Shown here piece by piece: positions 35,691 to 43,200 of a stretch of DNA of 64,000 bases. Numbering within the stretch: the stretch's first letter is position 1; each line of letters starts with the position of its first letter. Origin of the DNA: Pseudoflavonifractor sp. 524-17 (GTDB lineage: Bacteria; Bacillota; Clostridia; Oscillospirales; Oscillospiraceae); NCBI RefSeq assembly GCF_009935845.1, contig NZ_QWEK01000022.1:16586-80585 (forward strand), given 5' to 3'. The notes under the pieces are model-generated. The model made no database searches and was not told the origin of the DNA. It worked only from the letters and a program-made list of their open reading frames with translations. A program made the position numbers and the translations under genes.

Positions 35691-35745
35691 CGACAGAGGC
35701 GGCATCCCGGCCCATTTCCTTGGGCTGGGGCACCGCCTCTGTCAA
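35691..35745 (-). terminator. Hairpin after the RpiR-family gene
   Basis: GACAGAGGCGG pairs with CCGCCTCTGTC across a loop of about 30 bases that can itself fold (CCCAGCCC/GGGCCGGG). There is no strong T tract, so its termination strength is uncertain. Confidence 0.45.
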
Positions 35746-35766
35746 GCACGATTTGAACTCAAACTG

Positions 35767-36603
35767 TCAGGGGTGATTGATGAACCGGTCAATGATATCA
35801 TCCGTCACCTCAATGCTGCGGGCGCTGTCAATTCCCTCCCGCCGGGACAGCTTATACAGCAGCGTGTCAATGACGTGCATGGTGGGCACAAAGGAGAGAA
35901 ACGCCGACCCGCTGCGCACCGGGATCACCAGGTCGCTGATCCCCGCAATGGAATTTCGGTAGCCGTCGCAGATGGAGATAATCCGGCACCCCCGCTCCTT
36001 TCCATAGGAAAGCAGATCATAGGTAAAATTTTTGTACTTCATGAAGGAGAACGCAATCAGCAAATCCCCCTCCCCCCACCAGCGGATGCTGTCAAACGTG
36101 GTATCCATTCCAGGCAGAAAGAGCTGGCAGTCGGGAATAAGCTGATTCATCAGAATTTGCAGTGTCAGGGCCGGGGCCACCGCCACACGGGTGCCCACAA
36201 CGCCAATCCGCCGGGCCCCGCAGATGAGATCCAGGGCCTGCTCATAAATGTGCTCCGGAAGCCCCTGCACCGTCTCGTTAATATTCCGCATGGTCTGGTT
36301 ATACACCCGCTTTGACTCGGATACCTCCGGCGACTCCGGCTCCATCGCGCTCATAAACAGCTCTGCGATGGACTTTCCCGCCTCCGCCTCCCGCTGCATG
36401 TCCCGCTGCATGTCCCGGTATCCCTGGTACCCCAGAAACGCCGCGAAGCGGACCACCGCTGACTCGCTGACCCCGGCCCTCTGGGCCATCTGCTTGGCGT
36501 TGAAATAGACCGCCTCGTTAAGATGCTCTGTAATATAATCCGCGATCTTCCGCTGGCCCGGGGAAAGCTCCGAATACTTTTTTTCCATTTGGTTGAGTAT
36601 CAT
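35767..36603 (-). CDS. MurR/RpiR-family transcriptional regulator
   Basis: A 278-residue regulator. The N-terminal RpiR helix-turn-helix domain spans about 1-77 (AKQMAQRAGVSESAVVRFAAFLGYQGY) and a SIS sugar-phosphate-binding domain spans about 115-250. A short tandem duplication MQRDMQRE follows the helix-turn-helix. SIS-domain regulators sense phosphosugars, so ribose-phosphate from nucleosides would be a fitting signal for the BMP importer just downstream. The start ATG at 36603 has GGGAGG 8 bases upstream; longer frames lack a site. Confidence 0.88.
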   Translation of the reverse strand: MILNQMEKKYSELSPGQRKIADYITEHLNEAVYFNAKQMAQRAGVSESAVVRFAAFLGYQGYRDMQRDMQREAEAGKSIAELFMSAMEPESPEVSESKRVYNQTMRNINETVQGLPEHIYEQALDLICGARRIGVVGTRVAVAPALTLQILMNQLIPDCQLFLPGMDTTFDSIRWWGEGDLLIAFSFMKYKNFTYDLLSYGKERGCRIISICDGYRNSIAGISDLVIPVRSGSAFLSFVPTMHVIDTLLYKLSRREGIDSARSIEVTDDIIDRFINHP

Positions 36604-36762
36604 CTCTTCTACCTCCCTTTGCCGATTGCGCGCCGTCCCCCGTATGGCAAAGGCAGCGGCCTCCGCGGAGACCGCCGCCTGCTTTCGGATCATGTCATAT
36701 GCCTCTAAGTGCTGAATTGGTACGAATTTGATTCCCCAGATCCATATATATGTTTCAGCTTC

Positions 36763-36792
36763 ATTTTACTATAGCCGCCCCCCAGATTTCAA
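36763..36792 (-). promoter_or_regulatory. Promoter of the RpiR-family gene
   Basis: Minus-strand -35 TTGAAA (36787-36792), 18-bp spacer and -10 TAAAAT (36763-36768). The rest of the 387-base gap to the glycosyltransferase is AT-rich with a possible plus-strand -10 TATACT (36927-36932); I see no gene in it. Confidence 0.55.
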
Positions 36793-36990
36793 GCGCGTTT
36801 TCCTCCATTTTTCATTTCCCCCCTGGCGAAGTCCGCCCAATACCTTACAGGGCAACGGGTTTTGTTTTTATAAAATCTTAAGCCAATTTTAAACCCTGGA
36901 TCGGTAGTTTCTAAAGATTCTCCGTCTATACTAATAGCATCCAAACAGAATTGGCAGATGCTTCTGCCCCATCGGAAAGGGGGAGGCTGG

Positions 36991-38085
36991 ATGAATATCC
37001 TGATTCTCACCGGTAAATTTGGCATGGGCCATTGGTCCGCGTCTCAGTCCCTGGACCAGCAGCTGGCCCGGGCGTTTCCCAACGCCCGGACCCAGGTGGT
37101 TGACTTTTTCGCCTACGCCATGCCCAACGCCTCGGAGGCCCTGTATAAAGCCTTTCACCTGCTGGTCACCTACGGATACGGCCTGTTCAACACCTACTAC
37201 CGCCTGACCAGCCATCTCCCGGCGGACACCCGCTCCCCGCTGGACGCGCCCCTGCTGGACAAGCTGGACCAGCTTCTTCTAGAGACCCGGCCCGACGCGG
37301 TAATTGCCACCCACCCGGTCTGCGCCGGGCTGGTGTCCCGGCACAAGACGCTTTGGGACAGCGCTCTGCCCCTCATTACCTGCGTCACCGACCTGTCCAC
37401 CCACAACGAGTGGCTTCACGCCAACACCGACTGCTATCTGGTGGGCAGCCCCGAGATCCGGGACCGCCTGCGGGCCAAGGGCGTGGACGGCGGACGCGTC
37501 CTTGTCACCGGCATTCCGGTCAAAGAGGAATTCCGCCGCCTGGCCAGGCGGCAGGGCGGCGAGAAGCGCCGCCTGCTCATCATGGGGGGCGGCCTGGGCC
37601 TGCTGCCCCGGAAGGACAGCTTTTACGAGGCCCTTGACGCCCTTCCCGGCGCCGAGACCACCATCCTCACCGGCAGCAACCAGCGGCTGTACCGCCGTCT
37701 CTTGGGAAAATATCCCCATATCGAGGTGGTGGGCTTCACCGACCGGGTGTGGGACTATATGGCTCAGGCAGATCTCATGCTCTCCAAGCCCGGCGGCATC
37801 ACGGTGTTTGAGAGTATTTTCGCCGAGCTGCCCATGCTTTTGTGGGAGCCCTTCCTTCAGCAGGAGAAAAACAACGCCCGCTTTCTTCTTCAGGCCGGTC
37901 TGGCCCGGGCGGCGGACAAGGACCCACAGGCCTGCGTGGCCGCCGTCCGGGCGCTCCTTTACGACGACGGCGCGCTGGCCCGCATGTCCGCCCAAATGCG
38001 GGCCAGAAAGGCCGAGCTGGAGGCGGAGAGCCTCCAGCGTCTCCTGCCGGTTCTCGCCGGCGGAAGGGGGGTGTATGTGAAGTGA
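36991..38085 (+). CDS. MGDG synthase/UgtP-like diacylglycerol glycosyltransferase
   Basis: A 364-residue GT28-type glycosyltransferase. The N-terminal MGDG_synth domain has LTGKFGMGHWSASQSL, and the C-terminal UDP-sugar domain has VVGFTDRVWDYMAQADLMLS followed by KPGGITVFE. Such enzymes add glucose or galactose to diacylglycerol, making membrane glycolipids that can anchor lipoteichoic acid. The start ATG at 36991 has GGGGGAGG close upstream. The two following genes (a mini-membrane peptide and a flippase-like protein) are tightly linked. Confidence 0.9.
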   Translation: MNILILTGKFGMGHWSASQSLDQQLARAFPNARTQVVDFFAYAMPNASEALYKAFHLLVTYGYGLFNTYYRLTSHLPADTRSPLDAPLLDKLDQLLLETRPDAVIATHPVCAGLVSRHKTLWDSALPLITCVTDLSTHNEWLHANTDCYLVGSPEIRDRLRAKGVDGGRVLVTGIPVKEEFRRLARRQGGEKRRLLIMGGGLGLLPRKDSFYEALDALPGAETTILTGSNQRLYRRLLGKYPHIEVVGFTDRVWDYMAQADLMLSKPGGITVFESIFAELPMLLWEPFLQQEKNNARFLLQAGLARAADKDPQACVAAVRALLYDDGALARMSAQMRARKAELEAESLQRLLPVLAGGRGVYVK

Positions 38086-38174
38086 AACGGTATTGGATTC
38101 TGGGCGCCGCCTTCGGGGCGCTGATGGCGGCGGGGGCCGCGGTCCTCCGGCTGAGCCGGAGCCACAGAAAGTAG
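38082..38174 (+). CDS. 30-residue single-span membrane peptide
   Basis: A GTG start overlaps the TGA of the glycosyltransferase gene (GTGA), with AAGGGGGG 10 bases upstream. The product, KRYWILGAAFGALMAAGAAVL then RLSRSHRK (positive-inside tail), is one hydrophobic helix. It fills the gap between two membrane-lipid genes. The coding evidence is the overlap, ribosome site and amphipathic layout only. Confidence 0.5.
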   Translation: MKRYWILGAAFGALMAAGAAVLRLSRSHRK

Positions 38175-38184
38175 GGGAATGGTT

Positions 38185-39255
38185 ATGGAAAAAAAGAAAC
38201 AGCTTGCGGGCGCCGCCCTTCTGCTGGCGCTGATGGCTCTCACCGGCTTTTTGCTGCTGCGCAATCAGCCCATCTCCGCCCTCTGGGGGATTCTGCGGCA
38301 GGTAAAGCCCGGCTGGATCCTGGCCGGACTGGGTCTGATGCTGGCCTTTGTGGGGTGTGAGGCCATGTGTACCCGCCTGATTCTGGGCCGTCTGGGTCAT
38401 GCCGCGCCCTACCGCCGCTGCCTGGGCTACTCCTTTGTGGGCTTTTATGTCAGCTCCATCACCCCCTCCGCTACCGGGGGACAGCCCGCCCAGATCTACT
38501 CCATGTCCCGGGACGGCATCCCAGCCGCCCACGGGGCCCTCAATATGATGCTCATCGCCGTGTGCTACCAGATCGCCGTGCTGGGGTACGGCCTGTGGGC
38601 CTGGCTGGCCCTGCCCCAGGTCCGCACCGCCCTGGGGGGCGGCATGGGCCTGCTCCTCCTGTACGGCGGCGGAGTAATGGTCCTTCTCACCGCCGGGATG
38701 CTCTGCCTGATGTTCCTCCCCCGGCTGGCCGGCAGCATTGCCGGGCGGGGGTTAAATTTGCTGTGCCGGCTGCGCCTGCTGCGGGATCCCGCCGCCGCAC
38801 AGCAGGCCCTGGACCGGCAGATGGCGTCTTACGCCCAGGGGGCCCGCTGCCTGGCAGGCAGCCCAGGGCTTTTCCCCGCCCTGCTGGCCCTGTGCGTCCT
38901 CCAGCTCACCGCACTGTTCGCCGTACCCTTCGTGGTCGCGTTGGCCTTTGGCCTGAATGAGACCCCTGTGTGGGTTTTCCTGGGCACCCAGGCGCTGCTC
39001 ACCCTGGCGGTGTCCTCCCTCCCCCTCCCCGGGGCGGTAGGCCCCGCCGAGGGCGGCTTTGTCCAGGCCTTCGCCCCCCTCTTCGGCGCGGCGCTGGTTA
39101 CCCCCGCCATGCTGGTCAGCCGGGGGATCAGCTTTTACGCCTTCCTCCTCCTCAGCGCAGGGGTCACGCTGCTGGTCCACCTCCGGGGCCGCCCTTCTTC
39201 CCCATATAATCTTTTGCCAACACGCCCCAACTGTGGTACAATAGAGATCATCTAG
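38185..39255 (+). CDS. AglD/UPF0104-type (LPG synthase TM) flippase-like membrane protein
   Basis: A 356-residue protein with about eight membrane spans, of the lysylphosphatidylglycerol-synthase TM-region family. The signature SFVGFYVSSITPSATGGQPAQ and the late LPLPGAVGPAEGGF motif match AglD/MprF-like flippases. It has no aminoacyl-transfer domain. Its position behind a glycolipid synthase suggests transport or flipping of glycolipid. The start ATG at 38185 has AGGGGA at normal distance. Confidence 0.85.
   Translation: MEKKKQLAGAALLLALMALTGFLLLRNQPISALWGILRQVKPGWILAGLGLMLAFVGCEAMCTRLILGRLGHAAPYRRCLGYSFVGFYVSSITPSATGGQPAQIYSMSRDGIPAAHGALNMMLIAVCYQIAVLGYGLWAWLALPQVRTALGGGMGLLLLYGGGVMVLLTAGMLCLMFLPRLAGSIAGRGLNLLCRLRLLRDPAAAQQALDRQMASYAQGARCLAGSPGLFPALLALCVLQLTALFAVPFVVALAFGLNETPVWVFLGTQALLTLAVSSLPLPGAVGPAEGGFVQAFAPLFGAALVTPAMLVSRGISFYAFLLLSAGVTLLVHLRGRPSSPYNLLPTRPNCGTIEII
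39214..39242 (+). promoter_or_regulatory. Promoter of the ROK kinase gene
   Basis: -35 TTGCCA (39214-39219), 17-bp spacer and -10 TACAAT (39237-39242), inside the 3' end of the previous gene. Confidence 0.6.
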
Positions 39256-39300
39256 GCCGCGCCCCTGCCGGGTTTGTGGCCGCGAAAAGGGGTTGTGCCT

Positions 39301-40272
39301 ATGTATTATCTGGGAATCGACCTGGGCGGCACCAATATCGCCGCCGCCGCAGTGGATGAGGCCGGGACCATTCTGGGCCGCGGCAGCCTCCCTACGCCGA
39401 AAACTGGCGCGGACCTCCCCGGCTGTGTGGCGGACGCCATGGCCCAGGCCGCCCGGGACGCGGTGCGCAGTGCCGCCCTCTCTCTGGAGCAGATCCACTC
39501 CCTGGGGGTGGGCTCCCCCGGCACCGTGGATCCGGAACGGGGCGTCATCCAATACTGGAGCAATCTGAACTTTCACAATGTCCCCCTGGTGGCGCTGCTG
39601 CGGGAGCGCCTGTCCAACGTCCTGCCCATCTATCTGGAGAACGACGCCAACGCCGCCGCCCTGGGGGAGTACGCCGCCGGCGCGGGAAAGGGCAGCGTGT
39701 CCATGCTGGCCATCACGTTAGGCACCGGCGTGGGGGGCGGGGCCGTCTTTGACGGACGGCTCTACACCGGCTTCAATTACTCCGGCATGGAGATCGGCCA
39801 TTTTGTCCTCCAGCAGGGCGGGCGGCCCTGTACCTGCGGGCGCAGGGGCTGCTTTGAGACCTACTGCTCCGCCACCGCCCTGATCAAGTGTACCCGGGAG
39901 GCCATGCAGTCCGCCCCTGACTCCCTGCTGTGGAAGCTGACCGAGGGGGATTTGGACCATGTGGACGGCCGCACCCCCTTCGAGGCCGCCGCCCTGGGGG
40001 ATCCCGCCGCCAGCCGGGTAGTGGACGAGTACGTGGAGTACCTGGGCAGCGGCGTGGCCAGTCTGGTCAACATTCTCCAGCCAGAGGTGGTGTGCATCGG
40101 CGGCGGCATCTCCAACCAGGATGAAACATTGATGGCCCCTGTGCGCTATATCCTCAACCGGGAGGACTACGCCCGCAACAACGTCCACCGCACCCGCGTG
40201 ATGCGGGCCAAGCTGGGCAGCGACGCCGGCGTCATCGGCGCCGCCATGCTCTCCAAATTCCGCCAGAGCTGA
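39301..40272 (+). CDS. ROK-family glucokinase
   Basis: A 323-residue sugar kinase. DLGGTN (7-12) is the phosphate loop, Asp115 in LENDANAAALGEY is the catalytic base, and the ROK zinc site is complete: His167 (EIGHFVL) with Cys177, Cys179 and Cys184 (CTCGRRGC). It phosphorylates glucose or a related hexose. The start ATG at 39301 has AAAGGGG upstream. A terminator follows, so it can be its own unit. Confidence 0.92.
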   Translation: MYYLGIDLGGTNIAAAAVDEAGTILGRGSLPTPKTGADLPGCVADAMAQAARDAVRSAALSLEQIHSLGVGSPGTVDPERGVIQYWSNLNFHNVPLVALLRERLSNVLPIYLENDANAAALGEYAAGAGKGSVSMLAITLGTGVGGGAVFDGRLYTGFNYSGMEIGHFVLQQGGRPCTCGRRGCFETYCSATALIKCTREAMQSAPDSLLWKLTEGDLDHVDGRTPFEAAALGDPAASRVVDEYVEYLGSGVASLVNILQPEVVCIGGGISNQDETLMAPVRYILNREDYARNNVHRTRVMRAKLGSDAGVIGAAMLSKFRQS

Positions 40273-40286
40273 ACGCCGCCAAAGAT

Positions 40287-40336
40287 GAAACACAGGTGTG
40301 CCGCAGTTTTATTTTGCGGCACACCTGTATATTTTC
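40287..40336. terminator. Bidirectional terminator after the ROK gene
   Basis: ACAGGTGTGCCGCA and TGCGGCACACCTGT flank GTTTTATTT, a 14-bp stem with A/T flanks, between convergent genes. Confidence 0.8.
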
Positions 40337-40345
40337 CCTGGCTGC

Positions 40346-40615
40346 TTACCCCTCCTCGCAGGGACAAAACCCCTCCGGCGGAGGCGGAACCTCTTCTCCC
40401 ACGGGAAATAGGGCCAGGGAGAGGCCGAACAGCACCGCGGCAACAATCGCCACCGCCTGCACCTTGTTTTTCTCCAGCCAGGGGCGGTACTCCTCCCACA
40501 GTGTCAGCTTCAGCGCGGCGCAGATCGGCCCGCCGCTGCGGTAGAGCACCCACGCCGCAGCCGCGCAAATGGCCGCACGGCTGGCCAGCGCCTGTTTTTC
40601 CGCCGGAAATTCCAC
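40346..40615 (-). CDS. Small membrane protein of unknown function
   Basis: An 89-residue protein. The GTG start at 40615 is preceded by AAAGGAGGT at 7 bases. One clear span (VQAVAIVAAVLFGLSLALF, about 52-70) follows a moderately hydrophobic helix (about 13-25). The tail is VPPPPEGFCPCEEG with a CPC pair. I do not recognise a family. It is divergent from the TetR gene and convergent with the ROK gene. Confidence 0.6.
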   Translation of the reverse strand: MEFPAEKQALASRAAICAAAAWVLYRSGGPICAALKLTLWEEYRPWLEKNKVQAVAIVAAVLFGLSLALFPVGEEVPPPPEGFCPCEEG

Positions 40616-40690
40616 CGGCGCCACCTCCTTTTCCAAAGTCCATTGTACGCTCCGCCCGCCCAAAATAGACATAAAACCTGGGACGGCCCC

Positions 40691-40719
40691 TTGACACTGG
40701 TCCCGGTTTCTGTTACGAT
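40691..40719 (+). promoter_or_regulatory. Promoter of the TetR gene
   Basis: -35 TTGACA (40691-40696), 17-bp spacer and -10 TACGAT (40714-40719); operator O1 starts 2 bases downstream. Confidence 0.75.
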
Positions 40720-40721
40720 AA

Positions 40722-40738
40722 ACATACCAACGGTATGT
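40722..40738 (+). promoter_or_regulatory. TetR operator O1
   Basis: ACATACC-AAC-GGTATGT, a palindrome on the transcription start of the TetR gene, which suggests autorepression. Confidence 0.7.
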
Positions 40739-40756
40739 ATGAAAAGGAGGGGGCCT

Positions 40757-41395
40757 ATGGCCCGCAACAAGCACCCGGAAGAGACTGTGGAAAAGATTCT
40801 GGACGTATCCTACCGCCTGTTTCTGTCCCGCGGCTTTGAGCACACCACCATCCAGGACATTGTGGACGCCCTTGGCATGAGCAAGGGGGCCATTTACCAC
40901 CATTTTAAGTCTAAAGAGGACATTTTGGACAAAATTACCGACCAATACTATCAGCGGCTGTCCTGGTTCTCTGATCCCGCCTCCATTTCCGGGGCCAATG
41001 GGCTGGAGAAAATGCGCTATGCGTTCTGCTACAATCTGACTGACACGAGCAAGCTGGAGATGGACCACATGATGCTCCCGCTGCTGCACAATCCCCGGCT
41101 GATTGCCCTGTCCATCCAGTCCACTTTTCTCCAGGCCGCTCCCTACATGGAGCGCCTGCTCCAGGAGGCCATTGCCGACGGCTCCGCTCCCGATGTCCGC
41201 TTCCCCCATGAGCTGTCTCAGGCGTTTATCCTGCTTATCAACGTCTGGGTTGGCATGTTCGGGGAGAGCCGGGAGTCTCTGCTCCAAAAGCTGCTCTTCT
41301 GCCGGGATATGCTGGAGCATTTTGGCCTGCCCCTGATAGACGAGGCCTTAATCCAGACTGTCATCGGCTACTATGACCGCATGTTTCCCGGCTGA
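40757..41395 (+). CDS. TetR/AcrR-family transcriptional regulator
   Basis: A 212-residue regulator. The N-terminal helix-turn-helix is typical (FEHTTIQDIVDALGMSKGAIYHHFKSKEDIL, about 27-57); the C-terminal half is an all-helical ligand domain. The start ATG at 40757 has AAGGAGGGGG upstream; the longer frame would overlap its own promoter. Related palindromes lie at its promoter and before the adjacent MFS gene, so it most likely represses both. Confidence 0.92.
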   Translation: MARNKHPEETVEKILDVSYRLFLSRGFEHTTIQDIVDALGMSKGAIYHHFKSKEDILDKITDQYYQRLSWFSDPASISGANGLEKMRYAFCYNLTDTSKLEMDHMMLPLLHNPRLIALSIQSTFLQAAPYMERLLQEAIADGSAPDVRFPHELSQAFILLINVWVGMFGESRESLLQKLLFCRDMLEHFGLPLIDEALIQTVIGYYDRMFPG

Positions 41396-41401
41396 CCTTC
41401 C

Positions 41402-41432
41402 TGCCGCCTTGCCGCAGGCGGCAGTCTTTTCC
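41402..41432 (+). terminator. Terminator of the TetR gene
   Basis: CTGCCGCC pairs with GGCGGCAG, followed by TCTTTT. Confidence 0.7.
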
Positions 41433-41441
41433 CCCTGATAC

Positions 41442-41458
41442 ATACCAACCGTTGGTAT
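41442..41458 (+). promoter_or_regulatory. TetR operator O2
   Basis: ATACCAAC-C-GTTGGTAT, a near-perfect palindrome sharing the ATACC/GGTAT half sites of O1 with 7 bases between them. Confidence 0.65.
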
Positions 41459-41523
41459 TAAGATAGTAAGATAGAAGGGAGGCAGTTTCCATGCCCTGGG
41501 CTTGGGCATTTTCTTTTCTCCGT

Positions 41524-41548
41524 TTACATACCGACTGCCGGTATGTAA
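41524..41548 (+). promoter_or_regulatory. TetR operator O3
   Basis: TTACATACCG-ACTGC-CGGTATGTAA, a 10-bp palindrome with the same half sites and spacing as O2, 34 bases before the MFS start. Confidence 0.7.
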
Positions 41549-41581
41549 TATCCATCCGCCCGATTGCTGAAAGGAGTTTTT

Positions 41582-42811
41582 ATGGGTTCCACCCTCTTCC
41601 GCCGTGATTTCTCCCTGATGATTGTGGGGCAGATCATCTCTCTGCTGGGGAACGCCGTGGTGCGCTTTGTCCTGTCCCTCTATATTTTGGACGTCACCGG
41701 GTCCGCCGCCGTCTTCGGCGGCATTCTGGCCCTGTCCATGGTGCCCACGGTGGTGTTCTCACCCGCCGGCGGCGTCCTGGCCGACCGGTTTCCCCGGCAG
41801 CGCATCATGTACCTGCTGGACTTCGCCACCGCGGCCCTGGTGATTTTTTTCGCCCTGGGCTTCTTCCCCGGGGCGGGTCCTGCGGCGGTGGGGAGCCTGA
41901 TGGTGCTCCTGTGCGCCATTCAGGCCCTCTACCAGCCGGCGGTGATGGCCAGCCTCCCCGCCCTAGCGCCCCCGGACCGGCTGGCCCAGGCCAACGGTGT
42001 CGCCGCCCAGGTCCACGCCCTGGCCAGCCTGCTGGGACCCATCCTGGCGGGAATGCTCTACGCCGTCACGGGCGTACGGAGCCTCCTGCTGGCCAGCGGG
42101 GCCTGCTTTTTCGCCTCTGCCGTGCTGGAGCTCTTTCTGCGCATCCCCTTCACCCCGCCGCCCGGTGGAGACACCCCGCTCCGCCAGGCCGGAGCTGACC
42201 TGAGAGACGCCTATGTCTTTCTCCGCCGGGAGCGCCCTCATCTCTTCGCCCTGCTGGGGGTGGTGGCCGGCATCAACCTCTTTCTCTCCTCCCTCTACAT
42301 GGTGGGCCTGCCCTATCTGGTCAAGGTCTGGCTGGGGCTGTCCGCCCAGCTCTACAGCTATGCCGAGGCCGCTATGGGGCTGGGGTCCATTGCGGGCGGG
42401 CTTCTCTCCGGCCTGCTGGCCGGAATGACCCTGTACCGGTCCTGCCGCTTTCTTATTCTGGCCGCGCTCTCTCTGGCGCCTATGGCCCTGGCGGCTATGC
42501 TCCCAGCCCACCCCCTCGCCGTCTATGGCGTACTGGTGGCCTCCGTCCTGGCTGGCATGGCCTGCGCCACCCTCTTCTCTGTCGCCGCCCAGACCTACTT
42601 GCAGCAGCAGACGCCCCCCGCCCTGCTGGGGAAAGTGGCCTCCTTTGTCTCTGCCATCTGCGTGTGCGCCATGCCCCTGGGGCAGGCCCTCTATGGCTTT
42701 TTGTTCCAGGCGCTTCACAGCCATATTTGGATGGTCCTGCTTCTGGGTGGCGGGGCCAGCCTGCTGCTGGCGCTGCGCTGCCGGGCTATCCTCCGCCGCA
42801 CTGCCCCTTAA
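41582..42811 (+). CDS. MFS transporter (probable drug exporter)
   Basis: A 409-residue MFS_3/enterobactin-exporter-like protein with about twelve spans. GGVLADRFPRQRIMYLLD (about 61-78) is the MFS loop-2/3 motif. It has the usual length. The start ATG at 41582 has AAAGGAG 6 bases upstream. The flanking TetR gene and shared operators indicate substrate-inducible export. Confidence 0.9.
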   Translation: MGSTLFRRDFSLMIVGQIISLLGNAVVRFVLSLYILDVTGSAAVFGGILALSMVPTVVFSPAGGVLADRFPRQRIMYLLDFATAALVIFFALGFFPGAGPAAVGSLMVLLCAIQALYQPAVMASLPALAPPDRLAQANGVAAQVHALASLLGPILAGMLYAVTGVRSLLLASGACFFASAVLELFLRIPFTPPPGGDTPLRQAGADLRDAYVFLRRERPHLFALLGVVAGINLFLSSLYMVGLPYLVKVWLGLSAQLYSYAEAAMGLGSIAGGLLSGLLAGMTLYRSCRFLILAALSLAPMALAAMLPAHPLAVYGVLVASVLAGMACATLFSVAAQTYLQQQTPPALLGKVASFVSAICVCAMPLGQALYGFLFQALHSHIWMVLLLGGGASLLLALRCRAILRRTAP

Positions 42812-42890
42812 AAATTCGATTTTTAGTATAATTGCCGCAAAATCGGTCATGATAACCCTGGAATCTGATTATTTGAGGAGGTTCTCAGTA

Positions 42891-43103
42891 ATGATCATTG
42901 ACAAAATTGCCCTTACACTGGCCATTATCGGCGGCATCAACTGGGGCAGCGTCGGCCTGTTCGGTTTTGATGTTGTGGCCTTCCTGTTCGGCGGCCCCAC
43001 TATGGCCCTCAGCCGGGTCGTCTATACTCTGGTCGGCCTGTCCGCACTGTGGTGCATCTCCCTGCTCTTCCGGGACACCGCCGCTGCCGGAGAACGCACT
43101 TAG
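42891..43103 (+). CDS. DUF378 family small membrane protein
   Basis: A 70-residue protein with two spans. IALTLAIIGGINWGSVGLFGFD (up to about residue 26) and RVVYTLVGLSALW match DUF378, a widespread protein of unknown function. The start ATG has GAGGAGG 9 bases upstream. A TATAAT box lies near 42825. Confidence 0.85.
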   Translation: MIIDKIALTLAIIGGINWGSVGLFGFDVVAFLFGGPTMALSRVVYTLVGLSALWCISLLFRDTAAAGERT

Positions 43104-43149
43104 AACCCATACTTGCCGGCCGCTTCCCCGCTGCCGGAAAAGACTTTGA

Positions 43150-43195
43150 CAGCGCGAAAAACCGCGTACAGCAATGCAGTTGCTGTACGCGGCTT
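43150..43195. terminator. Bidirectional terminator between DUF378 and prfB
   Basis: CCGCGTACAGCAA and TTGCTGTACGCGG form a 13-bp stem; T-rich flanks exist on both strands (TTTTTCGCG on the minus strand after prfB). Confidence 0.85.
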
Positions 43196-43200
43196 TCTGT

